A DNA stretch of 64,000 nt, taken from Polymyxa betae (taxonomy: Eukaryota; Endomyxa; Phytomyxea; Plasmodiophorida; Plasmodiophoridae). The notes below the pieces were generated by a model, which saw only the letters and a program-made list of their open reading frames with translations, did not search any database and was not told the DNA's origin. The stretch covers positions 124,001 through 188,000 of the forward strand of contig RBZT01000855.1 in assembly GCA_003693705.1 (NCBI GenBank), written 5' to 3'. Within the stretch, counting starts at the first letter, position 1. The number at the start of each line of letters is the position of its first letter. Position numbers and translations under genes: made by a program. This document shows positions 36,338 to 46,940 of this stretch, piece after piece.

Positions 36338-37360
36338 CTCTAAAACACAGCCAATTAACGAATGAGGTTAGTGGCTGCTGTTTACTCGGCAACCCTGTAC
36401 TGTATGTTCCAAAAGTATGGTAAAACGCGTCAGAAATGGACTCGGACCTTTGTGGTCTGCAGATGGGGTTGAATGGCTGCGGCCGCGTAACTGCACTGTT
36501 TAACGCTCATCATCCACTCAGAGGCGCAATCTCATACAGGGTAAACATATGACATCCGCTAGAGTCCGACATAACCATCAGATGAATTTTGAAGCTGTTT
36601 ACAGTATCCTCCATCCAAAGTCGTGGGAGGATAAGACTGTTGCGCGTGTAGTTTTATGCGCAGCGGGAATATGGAATGGAGCCGTGTTATCGCGTAGTTG
36701 GAGCTACTGAGACTACCCAAAATCGACTGTTCAGATCAATTGTCTTATTTACAATGACTCGGATGTTGGGTTAGGGCAAGGATCGGGCGAAGCCCATCCT
36801 TGTAAAATGATTGGAGACCTTTTGCTTTTGTCATGCGTGCTGACACCAGATAACACCGAAATAAACTTGTTGTTTAGCTTTCACTTAGTAGGATTCCGTC
36901 CGCATTTCTAAAAGAGTACGAGAGACTCAGTTCTTGGAACAGGTTTAGAGCGCTTTGGAACCTTTTGGTGGATATGAATAGATATAAACAGGTCGTCAAT
37001 AGACTGAGTCGTCAGGTCGGAGACCCATAGTGAGAAGGGTGAGATATCCGCAAGGTATGATAGCAACAACCTCGAATCGCAATATTCAAGGATTGCTTAG
37101 GCGGCAACTAAAGCGAAAATATTGCACTTCGAACAGAGCGTGGGAAAACTGTAGACAGGAGGAACTAGATACCCTCTCATTTCTCTGCCTCTGTAGCTTC
37201 TGCCTGTCTAATCTTTTCAAGTGTATCATATCTAATCGCTCGTCGGGTAATAACATTGCTCAACCTGAACAGGCCGTACAGGCAAGCCGCTTGATTCAAA
37301 TGGCCAAATAGCTTCACGTTGTCATTATCTGAATACAAATTTCAATATTTATTGGATTTT
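36338..37360. other. Gene-free stretch of about 1 kb
   Basis: I see no convincing coding exon between asparagine synthetase and the next minus-strand gene. A 93-codon frame at 37030-37311 starts with GTG and resembles no protein. The stretch contains a strong hairpin beside a telomere-like 9-mer (see 36768-36802). It is long for this compact window, so a non-coding RNA gene is possible. Confidence 0.4.
36768..36802 (-). other. Hairpin adjoining a telomere-template-like 9-mer
   Basis: The + strand has GGGTTAGGG (36768-36776), directly followed by a hairpin. Its outer arms are CAAGGAT (36777-36783) and ATCCTTG (36796-36802). Its inner arms are GGGC (36785-36788) and GCCC (36792-36795) with a GAA loop. 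Read on the minus strand, an 11-bp stem sits immediately 5' of CCCTAACCC, the layout of a telomerase RNA template and its boundary helix. The 9-mer alone is expected a few times by chance in 64 kb, so this is only suggestive. Confidence 0.25.
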
Positions 37361-38626
37361 CTACTTGAGCTCATTATCAACATCTGAGATAGCTACAACT
37401 CTGGCAGCTAGCAGATCCGAACTTGATTGAAGCTGATGCAGTTGTGAAAATCGGTTCAGATATTCGTTTTGCAAATCAGAAAACACCGGATCTGGAGCCT
37501 TGGCTCCACCATGAGCTGTTATTCTAGAAATCATGTCATGCAATAACGCATCGGTTTGCTGCAGCTCTAGACGAAGAGCGCTTGCCAGTTTTGCAGTCCA
37601 TTGAAAATAGCAAGGCGCTGACCAGTCGATCGAAACAGATACGCTTCCATCTGGATAACAGTGCAGAATCTCGTTTAAAGCAGAACAGATACGATTCTGA
37701 CAGAACGACGAGATCGTCATCTGGGCGTCGCATCGGCCAAGAGAATGCAATTCAACTTGAATATCATCCCTGGAACAATGAAACGTCCGACATTCATTAG
37801 ATGGTGAGGGCTTCGAATCAATGTTGTCGAAACCCACGAAATTAAGAGTCCCACTTAGAAGCGAAGGTAGTGTGAGCAAACTCTGAGTTTCAGAGCTCAA
37901 AAAGATTCCTGCACGAACAGTGTATTCTTTCCGAATTCCAGCAGACGAATTCTTGAATTCAGGATTGGAAGTAGAGGACCACCATCGTCGAAGCGAGACA
38001 CAACGTCCAGGAAGATAGAGAGCCTCTCCGCAATCTAAGACAAAAATCAAACAACGTCAAACAGTATTCTTTCAAACGTATTAACCTTGATTAGTAGAAT
38101 AAGATAAAACAATCGAAGCAGATATTGTGGACTGTGATAAAGGCAAATTAGAGCGATGAATGATAACAGGAAGGGTTGTCTTGGAGTTCGGATTTAACAG
38201 AGGACAAGGCGAAGATTCACAAGATATCGAACAAGAATCCGAGTAGACTATCAATTCCAGATCGTAGAATGTCGACGAATCGGAGCCATTAAAAACATCG
38301 ACCTCAATTCTGATGATATCCATTTCTTCAATAACACGTTCGGCAATGAGTCGTAGAGAGTGAGCGTTAGGAGATTGAGTCGGAGAACAAGCGCTGAGAT
38401 CAGGCGCTTTAGTCGGGACCGAACCGAACAGCTTTGTAAGCTCAGGAACATGATTCCCGATGATTTCTGATGATGAGAAGCGACAGGCATCGCCAGCGAT
38501 CATGCGATTGGCATGATTCAGTAAAGCAGATTTGTAGGCGCAGAGACCTTCATCGCGTTCCAAAGCAGCGAATCCATTAAACAGGTGATCTCGGAGCGAC
38601 TTTGTCACTGATTCAGTGTGATCCAT
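37361..38626 (-). CDS. Uncharacterised protein, 404 aa
   Basis: Exons 38086-38626 and 37361-38034 join across a 51-nt intron. The start is MDHTESVTKSLRDHLFNGFA. The middle looks like a beta-sandwich (IRIEVDVFNGSDSSTFYDLE then LIVYSDS; later LPVIIHRSNLPLSQSTISAS). It is followed by Leu-rich segments (LLTLPSLLSGTLNFVGFDNI). The C-terminus is helical with heptad-like Leu (LASALRLELQQTDALLHDMI; NRFSQLHQLQSSSDLLAARV). It carries no signal peptide and no catalytic motif I know. The sandwich-then-helix order recalls appendage-type scaffold subunits, but I cannot name a family. Confidence 0.65.
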
Positions 38627-39088
38627 TCAATCATCCGCAATGGCGCTTTGCATACATTTTGCCCTCTGTCTTTAAATACCTTTTCGCAATAATTTTATTG
38701 CAGTATCTCTCGTCTCTTGAAAATCAAAAACCTTCATATAATCGAAGCACACCATTCACCTCAATCGTCGATCTGTACTACCTTCACAATGGATCATTCC
38801 ATCTCCTTCCCTAATTGATTTCATTGTTAGTAAAAATCTTCAATCCGAAAGCATCACTGTAAGCATTTCATTGTTTTGCAGGCCAGTCGAAACCAATGTT
38901 CCAGCTTATCTCAAACTTTGCCTCAGGGAATATCATTGCACTGCAAATTAAATAGAGAATGTTGAACGAATCCAAGCTGCTGATTGAATTACCAACTTCT
39001 GCCAACTCATATATTGCCTGTTAAAACATACTTGGATTTGACTGGATTCCACAGAATGTTTTGATATCAACTGGCGGTTGTTTCAATA

Positions 39089-39976
39089 ATGGAAACTGGC
39101 ACTCGACTCACTGAAATCTGGACAAAGGTTGTACATAATCCTCTTCAGCTGACCAAACTAAATCAGGCCAAGCGCTGTTTCCGTTCAGTTGACAACCGAT
39201 TCGGTCTTGAAGACTGGTTGTTCATATGTTTGCAAGGCATTATAGACACGGATGGAAGATATTGCTTCGAAATGGTTTAATGCATCAGCGTAATATCATC
39301 CAAGCATGATTGTTTCGTTTCATTAAAGAAATTGAATGCTTGCAGGCATTGGGAGTTGGAGCGCCGGGGAGACCTTCCAACGATCCAGGTTTCAGTGATC
39401 CTCGCTGCCTGGAACTTCTGCAGACCTGCCCTTAATTGACGAGAGCGATGTCGTCGACGTCGTCGTCGACCTCATGGTCCGATTGTCTTAACAATCCATT
39501 CTGCACTGGCGATAACGGCATCGCTCCTATTGTCATCCATATCATCATCTTGTTTATTACAATTTTCCTTGTTTATATTTTACGATCTGATCGGATGTTT
39601 GTCGGCCTGTTAATTCTCTGGGATTTTAATCTGTGGGTGTTCGCGTTTGTCACTTCGGTGGAATTCTGGTATGCTCTGATAGCGTTTGATCTATGGGCCA
39701 TGAACAAGTATTTGGATACTAAAAAGGTGGGTTGTGTATGCAAAACCATCTGCCAGGGTCTAATGACGGAAACAGAATAACGACGCTGATACTGAAGCTG
39801 CTGGTATCGATGACGAAAATCAAGAGAACTTCATGCCAGGAATTGCTGCTGACAGCAAACATCATCAAGTGGAAACAAACGACGATGAGGACGAAGACAC
39901 TGGCTCAAGCGAAAATGATGTGGAAAAGGCAGACCCTTTGAGGAGAGAAAGCATGGTTGCGAATGATCCATATTAG
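39089..39976 (+). CDS. Uncharacterised membrane protein with acidic tail, 236 aa
   Basis: Four exons: 39089-39274, 39346-39388, 39446-39726 and 39776-39976. The 57-nt second intron removes an in-frame TAA (39433-39435) that otherwise splits the gene into two ORFs. Residues 1-62 (METGTRLTEIWTKVVHNPLQ...) are soluble. A Ser/Thr run (MSSTSSSTSWSD) precedes membrane helices (GIAPIVIHIIILFITIFLVY; MFVGLLILWDFNLWVFAFVT and VEFWYALIAFDLWAMN). The C-terminus is strongly acidic (ETNDDEDEDTGSSENDVEKA). No family recognised. Convergent with CSN7, 54 bp apart. Confidence 0.6.
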
Positions 39977-40029
39977 ATACCACAACAACGATTTTCATAT
40001 TACTTATAAGCCAAGTAAACTATAATAAA

Positions 40030-41039
40030 TCAAAGATTGAGTGAATGGCCACGTTGAATCGGTTCATCCATCATTTCAATATCGTGATCGACAAATTCAG
40101 AAGACGGGCCTTCTCCTCGAGAAGCCTAAATAAAAGTTAAAATTCCAGAATATTCGAAGCAAGTTCATCGTACATGCTTGGCGGAGAATTCTTTTTTGGA
40201 TTTTTCGATCCGTTCAATGACCTCTTTCTGCTGTTCCTTTTTCGCTTTGCTGTAATCCTCGACTTCAATAGCCAAGCGCTCCAGCTTAGACTGGTAATTC
40301 TCGCAAGATGTCAACCTGCATCAACTGTTATTTTAAAAGGAATTAACAGCGACTATAAAGAGACCATGATTGCAGACAGGATATCAATTCCGCCTTTTGG
40401 CTGGAATGAACGTCTCGAGCTTCGACTCGCATGATCCTGGCACACTTGTTCGCCTGGTCTAATTTCGCGTCAATGTTGCCATCATACAGCGAATCAATAA
40501 CTAGTTGCTCAAGATCAGCAACATTCGGTATATCAAGGGCGGCCTGCAGCATATCATATGGCAGCATGCGGTTATTAGATCCCAGGGTTAGAAGAGATAA
40601 CTAAAAACTGCTATCAAAAAACGAGCAAAAATATTAGCTGCAAAGCAACCATTTTGAGCTTTCTTTTATGCCCTGGGGTTAATGGAGGATACAAGCCTTC
40701 GCCCGCTGCTGAGAAACCATTTCAGAATCACAGGACCAGAGTTTCTGTCGAAGGAACCTTTATAGTCAGAATAGCACCCATGAGCGAACAAATTGATCAC
40801 GTTGAAATAGGGAAGCGTTTCGGGCCGATTTTGTAACTTATCGTAGCCATCAGAAAACGGTTCATTGGCAGAAGACTCTGGAATACCTCTCTGATTTTAG
40901 GCAGCGAAAGCAGCTGTTGAAAACTGGCTGTTCTAGGTGCCTTCAACGTCTCCAAAATTACATGAAGCAGTGACTGCCCTCGGCAGTCATCGCTGGCCAC
41001 GATGGCACAAGCCTGCTCTAGATTCCAATTCGACTTCAT
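40030..41039 (-). CDS. COPS7: COP9 signalosome subunit 7 (CSN7)
   Basis: PCI-domain subunit of the signalosome that removes NEDD8 from cullins. The N-terminal exon carries LLHVILETLKAPRTASFQQL and LSLPKIREV, matching the family helical repeats (QVLEAPxVYVFGELLDMPNV). After introns come YPPLTPGHKRKLKM and LSLLTLGSNNRMLPYDMLQA. The winged helix LDIPNVADLEQLVIDSLYDG then IDAKLDQAN contains the subunit-7 signature. A C-terminal coiled coil (YSKAKKEQQKEVIERIEKSK) and a short acidic tail end at 40030. CSN7 rather than eIF3m or a proteasome lid subunit, because the NVADLEQLVIDSLYxGxIxAKLDQ block is CSN7-specific. Confidence 0.87.
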
Positions 41040-41187
41040 ACCAATGACAATGCGTGGCCATCGGCGATGTTCGCCATTGATATCAACCAGGAGGGAAATT
41101 TGTCAACTTTTGCATGTGATTGATCAACAATTTACAGTAAGAAAAGATAAATCCATGAATAAAAAGCTATGTATTCAATATCTGAAA

Positions 41188-41835
41188 TCATTTCTTGGAT
41201 TTGGATGGTTTGGCAGCAGCAGCCTTGGTCTCCTTAGCAGGAGCCGGGGCTCGGGTCGGCACTGGCTCGGCGGGCTCCTCAGCCTTGGCCTTGGCCTCGA
41301 TGCCGAGCTTCTCCTCACGACGGGCCTTCTTGCTACGAGCCTTCTCCTTTCGCAGGTCGGCTTGAGTGTTCAGGGCCTTCTCACGCTGCTGTTCAGCCTT
41401 GGCGTGGTGGATGTGCTCCATCAGGACACGCTTGTTCTTGAAGACGTTACCCTTAACCTTGAGGTACAATTCATGGTAAAGGTGGGAGTCAATCTTTTGC
41501 TGTTCGCGGTACTTGCGAAGCAAGCGACGAAGAACTCGCATACGGCGCATCCATAACACCTTGGTCGGGAAACGAGCATTGCGGGTACCACGACGCTTAC
41601 CGAAACCGGAGTGACGTCCCTTTCGCTTGGCTTCCAGACGGGCGTTGACACGAGCACGGGAATGGATGGCGGTAGGTTTGCGGATAATGAAACCGTCCCG
41701 GTACAGTTTGCGAATGTTCTGACGGCTGTTGGCCATGGAGATTTCGACGACCTCATTGGGGTCGAGCCACACTTTTCGGAGACCACATCCCAGGACGGAG
41801 GCAGCCAGCCGCTTCTGAAGCTTGAGGGACACCAT
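41188..41835 (-). CDS. RPL19: Ribosomal protein eL19 (RPL19)
   Basis: Large-subunit cytosolic ribosomal protein. A single intronless frame of 215 residues. [20 protein letters not shown] and KVWLDPNEV are diagnostic, as are [18 protein letters not shown] and [20 protein letters not shown]. The basic helix [20 protein letters not shown] is conserved. The C-terminal tail is Lys/Ala/Glu-rich ([20 protein letters not shown]), longer than in yeast. Upstream it diverges from NDUFAF3 across 358 bp. Its antisense strand carries a spurious 184-codon frame because of strong codon bias. Confidence 0.97.
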   Translation of the reverse strand: MVSLKLQKRLAASVLGCGLRKVWLDPNEVVEISMANSRQNIRKLYRDGFIIRKPTAIHSRARVNARLEAKRKGRHSGFGKRRGTRNARFPTKVLWMRRMRVLRRLLRKYREQQKIDSHLYHELYLKVKGNVFKNKRVLMEHIHHAKAEQQREKALNTQADLRKEKARSKKARREEKLGIEAKAKAEEPAEPVPTRAPAPAKETKAAAAKPSKSKK

Positions 41836-42024
41836 GGCTAGGGAGTGGTTATACGTGGAACTCTGGCGATTTTGCTGAAGGCTACTGCGAAGAGTCCGTA
41901 CGGACTTGACCTTATATGGATTCCGCCTTAATTAGACAATGTCGATAACTAACGATTTGTTGAAAGAAAGACAAGGTTGTTAACTGGACGTGTTCAAATT
42001 TGCTCAAACTCTAGTAAATGGTCC

Positions 42025-42042
42025 TATAAAAGGGACGTCCCT
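42025..42042 (+). promoter_or_regulatory. TATA box with adjoining 12-bp palindrome
   Basis: TATAAAAG (42025-42032) overlaps the perfect palindrome AGGGACGTCCCT (42031-42042), with an ACGT core. It lies between RPL19 (minus) and NDUFAF3 (plus), oriented toward NDUFAF3, 169 bp before its ATG. The palindrome may be a bZIP-type site. The rest of 41836-42193 shows nothing clear. Confidence 0.45.
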
Positions 42043-42193
42043 GAGGAGCTAATTCGAATTCCACAAAATTCTCTGGAAATACACCGCTTAAGATCGGAGA
42101 TTATGTTGGTTCCTGTATAGAGTAGATAGGTAGTCGGTTCTAATTAACTAAACTAGTGACGAATCATAACGGAAGTTGAACAATTTGAATTCA

Positions 42194-42810
42194 ATGTTGC
42201 GGAGCTGTGTGCGATCTCTACAGAGACTGTCCTGCAATCATGCTCGTCGTTATGCATCGACGTTCGAGGAGTTCCAGATCATCCATGTCGAACCAATCCA
42301 TCCTAAGACACAGATTGATGCCTATGATGACGAAGGGTTCACAGTTAACGGCGTCCATCTGCTAGGCAGTGTTCTCGCTTTTCCAAATATGTACTCTTGT
42401 GCAAGCGTTATTTGGACTTTGAATACGAGCTCTACTTTTTCGTAGGGCCTTCCTTTGGAGAAGTAATAATGAGTCGAAGTTCAAACCAGAAATGCTTGCT
42501 ATTCTTCCAGCAATAACGACTCCAATTGGTCTGTTCTTCATTTTCTGCTTATTCAGGTCCAAATCATTGTGAGCATCTCAGATCTTGTCATTTTTGGAAC
42601 TGGTGAACGCTTGAGCCAATTACCCGATGAAGTTTCAAAGTTTCTTCGCGAGAATCGCATCAAATATGAAGTGATGCAAACGGTATCGCTTTACATTGCT
42701 ATCGTCCAGAATACAGTTTCATTTTGTCATAGTTTCATGCTTGCGCTACGTTTAATATGCTCAATATGGAAAATCGCCAAGTTGCAGGCTTGTTACTTCC
42801 TACTAAGTGA
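42194..42810 (+). CDS. NDUFAF3: NDUFAF3-like complex I assembly factor
   Basis: Mitochondrial assembly factor (DUF498/Mth938 fold) that works with NDUFAF4 on the early Q module of NADH dehydrogenase. Exons 42194-42390, 42446-42528, 42582-42682 and 42733-42810 fit with consistent phases to give 152 residues. The presequence MLRSCVRSLQRLSCNHARRY predicts import. The domain reads IDAYDDEGFTVNGVHLLGSV, NMAFLWRSNNESKFKPEML, DLVIFGTGERLSQLPDEVSK then FLRENRIKYEVMQT, and ends HACATFNMLNMENRQVAGLL. Motifs ILGTG-like FGTG, NACATFN-like HACATFN and AGLLLP are all family hallmarks. Confidence 0.92.
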
Positions 42811-42950
42811 TGCGGTCTGAAAATGCTTCTCGTAAATATTCGTGTCAAACGTCATAAATTATATTACGTACAACCATCTTGCATATGGGTTGTCTCTAGG
42901 GTACTTTCATTCCCTGCTCGTCATACCCTCCAATCTGAATTGTTTCTATA

Positions 42951-45900
42951 ATGGAGACACCAATACCATCGACTTGCGACATCGATGTCCTTGGTTCGAT
43001 CGGCAATCAGAAGGTCGATCGGATTACGCTCGCACATTTGGTTGCAGATCTTCGAAGCGAAGGAATCGAAACAGCTTCCGTTCGTAAATTAGTTGGCGGC
43101 TATGGAAATGGTTCCACTCGAAATGCTTCAGACTATGCCATTTACTGATTCTATCAATCAGTGGCGTTGCTAATGTCTGACAATGATCATTCTGTCCACT
43201 TTATCCACTTACAGGAAAAGTTTGCTCAATTCGCACAGCTATTGAAACCCCATAAACTCGTCGATATTGTGTTCTCCAAACACCATCTCCTTGGTCTAAC
43301 GGCATTCGGCACTGTAGTTAGCGCTGGAAGCAATCAATTTGGTATCAACCAGATCGTGATTGTGGATATCTCTGACGCTGGAGCAGGCCAATTGGGCCGA
43401 GGTGTCGTGGCGGATCTCCATGACAAGATCCACGATGTCGGTGTTGTGCCTAAGCTAAGCGAGATCGTATGTATTGGAGCTGGAGAGACACACAGTGTAG
43501 CATTAAGCAAGTTGGGTGATGTTTACACATGGGGCTCTTCATTATACGGTCAATGCGCTACTCTCACTAAGATCTCATTCTCTCCATACCACGTACATGA
43601 AGGCGCTCTGCTCCCATCCGTCAAGCTAATTGAGGCCAGGTCCCACGCTTGCCGCCAATTAAGCATGTTGTTTGCGGCGCGTTCTTCACTGCTGCTCTAT
43701 CGGAAGGTCTCCATATTGTTTGTAAGGTAAAAGGAGCTCACTGCTCTCGTTAGATGGTCACGTTTACGAATGGGGTGACGGCTGCTGCGGGCAGCTTGGT
43801 ATTGGGGGATATAAGACTGCAGATAATCGACCAAGGAATGTCCCAATATTCGATCAGATCGTGAAGATGTCAGCCGGATTCGGGCATGTCGCGGTTTTGA
43901 CTCGTCATGGCGAAGTGCTTGTCTGGGGGTTAGCTGAAACTGATTGGCTTCATGAACTGTTAGCTTATGCGAGTAATAGACTGAATGCATCAGGGCAAAT
44001 CGGAAATAATGCGGATTCTAGCATCACATTCCCATCCAAACTTGCTGTGAGCAACGTCAATGAATTTACCGACATTGTCTGCGCTCCGAATGCTACCTTT
44101 CTATTGGATCGCCAAGGAAGAATTTATAAGTTCGGAAGAAACTTCGGTTGAGATTCCAGTATTTTTTCTAAACTGGATTGTAATCAGTTTGCAGCCCCTA
44201 ATCAAGGCGAACTGATTGAAATTGACCACGATCGGCATGTAACAAGTATCGCCCAGTGTGGATCGGCATTGCTATGTCGAGTTGCGACCTCGATTTTGAG
44301 AACGAGCGTATCAGCAGTATCTGCCTCAGGAGGGACACTCATCACTATCTATGCCAATGCAATAGCAAATATTAGATCAGCGGCCTGGATCAGGTTTCAC
44401 TACCATCCCTATGTTGGTGCATCAAAAATCTTTCAAAACGCTTTGCTAAGATTTACATTCAGGTTAATATTGTCATTCAAGTGGATTTTAGAGAATGTCA
44501 AGGTTCTGCCTCTGTATATCTCAGCGTAACTCTAAAATGACGATATCAGATTTACAACTGCAGAGCATCGACGTCGTCAGTCCTCCATTACACAAAATGG
44601 TGCCTGGCGAATTGTTTCCAATCCGCCAGTTAGGTAGAAAAGCGAAAAGGTTTCAGATTGTTGCTTAACAACGATCGACAGGAATCAGCATCTCGGTTGA
44701 CGGGTCATATTATTGCCCGTTTCATTATATATCAGTATATAGGCCTATATATTCTTTGAATCCTTCAGAAAGCCAATGCGGTCCTGTTTCTGGTGGCACT
44801 CAAGTAATAACTAGCTTAAGCTTTGTACTGGAATCTTACCTTCTCAGGTACGATTATCAGTCGACATTGACGACATTCCATATCCTGATCTGACAGTACA
44901 ACTGGTCCCGATCGGCGATCATCGACAGCATATTCAGAGTAGATTTTCTGCCTAAGTTTAAATCGTGAGCTGAAATTTCTTCACAGGTGTGCCCGCCAAA
45001 TATTATCCTCAGGAAAGTGTTATAGAGTTTATCAGTGTCGAGATTGATGAACCTGTGGATTGCTTCTTCTCCATAGCTCTGGATGGGAATTTATTTACCG
45101 AATACCCGGAACCCTATTTCGTTTATTATGGTGGGAAGGCATTTCAACCGTCATTGGACAGGTAGATACTAATCTCTTTTGAAAGATCTTCAGGTAATGG
45201 GATTCGAACCAAGTCGATTGCCATTTTGCGGAGGAGAATTCAATGTGACGTTGTCTGGACTTACAAGTAGCAAACTAGGGGATATCACCAGCAGGGAATC
45301 ATGCGTTAAATTTCAGATCAGTCCTGGTGGTTTCGAGTATAAAGTGATTGGTACACAGTCTGCCAAATGATCAGACGACAATGTAATACTGGCTGCTAGG
45401 AACCTGCAAATTCGAACCTAGCGATGGAACATGCCAATTGTTTGTTAAAGCCCCTGCAATCGAATCAGCAACGAATGCCATTGCTCATGTGCTTGTTTCC
45501 TATAACGGCATTGACTTTATGGAATGTGGTCAAGTTAGTGAGTTCTCCATTGACACCTCTATGAGTAATAAGCCTTTCCAAATAGGTCGAGTATATGGCG
45601 CCAAAAATGAACAAATTTTCGCCAACATGTGGCCCACGAGGAAGAGATCTCAATGTATCCATATTTGGAGACTACTTTTATCCGAATATGTCCAACATTG
45701 TTTCGTTAACTTCGAATGAGATTCAGGTTACATTCTTGCAACATTGTCCCCGAAATACTTAAATATTTCCCAGAACATCAAGGGCTTATATAACAATGAG
45801 TCGGTATCTTTTCAAATACCTTCTGCAGTGAGTGCAGCATCGCCTTCAACAGTCATTTCATATAGGGACGACCAAATATCTTTCACTTTCTATGAGGAAC

Positions 45901-46645
45901 CACTTGGGATTAAGGTATCTGTATCGATTGGAAATCGAAATATTTCTGAATTGACTCATTTAAGGTCGAACCAATGGGTGGTGCTGCTTCAGGCGGATAC
46001 CCTGTTAAGATCAGTGGTAAAGGTTTTTTCAAGAGTGAATGTATTTGTGTTCGCATAAAAACAGATGCAAGCGCTTATGTGGTTCCTGGAACAATTATTT
46101 CGGAATCCAATGCAAAGACTGGCCTGGCTGTTATATCGTTCGACATGCCTGCTGTGCAGAACGAAGAAAAACATTCGATAATTGAAATTAGCTTGAACGG
46201 AACTGATTTTACCCAGTGTTCTGAACAGCCATTTGTATATAAATAAGCTCCGAACCCTTCACTACCACACCAATAGTCAGTTGATTCAACTGGAGTAGCA
46301 ATTACTCTGGGTTTCCCCTCACGGATTGACGTTGTTGCCTCTGGCTCAACCGTGTCTCTCATTGTTGCTTTGGAGATGTCGTCTGGTTTACCTACTGCAT
46401 GTTTGTGGGCCACTGCTCCACCTAGGGATATTAGATATCCTGATAGTGACGGCGATGTCAGCATCGCTAGCGATACTGATACTGAAGAGGACAATTCGTT
46501 CGCCTTGTCGTTAGAAGATCACCGAACCCGGCCAAAGTGTCTGAGACAAATCGAGATGAAAAACTACAGCGGATTACGTGTTGATTCGCTCTGGTCTACC
46601 ACATGTCCTGAAGACGTAAATTGTCCCAGTTCACAATCAGACTGA
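42951..46645 (+). CDS. RCC1-repeat plus multiple IPT/TIG domain protein
   Basis: A large multi-exon gene. After an N-terminal METPIPSTCDIDVLGSIGN region comes a seven-bladed RCC1-type propeller. Its repeats include LLGLTAFGTVVSAGSNQFGI, IGAGETHSVALSKLGDVYTW then GSSLYGQ, LDGHVYEWGDGCCGQLGIGG and MSAGFGHVAVLTRHGEVLVW. About five IPT/TIG immunoglobulin-like units follow: ASGGTLITIYANAIAN, GPVSGGTQV, GFEPSRLPFCGGEFNVTLSG, GPRGRDLNVSIFGDYFYPN and AASGGYPVKISGKGFFKS. Several units end in a similar phrase (SYNGIDFMEC; SLNGTDFTQC). A Ser/Asp-rich C-terminus ends at 46645. Exact exon joins and the last 130 codons are uncertain. RCC1 folds act as Ran or Arf exchange factors or as protein scaffolds; no function can be assigned. 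Confidence 0.75.
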
Positions 46646-46940
46646 TGTCAAGTATAGGTTTTATAAATCCATGTTTTTCTGAGCTTAGAGTGTCGTGGGA
46701 TCTTTAAAGACTTTTTAAGTATTGTTCTGCTTCTTGATATGAATGAAATGACTCCACCAATTTTTTCAGGTCTTTACGTTTTATTCTAATCCTATTAAAA
46801 GTTACAAACCTACCTTCTTTTAGTATCAAAATTAATAATAATAAATAAATCAAAATATAAAAATGGAGCAATTCCTGACATCAATTTCAGTGATGAGTCA
46901 TGTTTCGAAATTAGCCACTTGTTTAACTTAATATTAGACA

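Noticed and set aside
37030-37311. 93-codon plus-strand frame in the gene-free block.
   Set aside because: Starts with GTG, has no family match and no supporting splice signals.
41002-41556. 184-codon plus-strand frame rich in Leu/Gly.
   Set aside because: Lies antisense to the RPL19 coding region and to the CSN7-RPL19 gap; it results from RPL19 codon bias.
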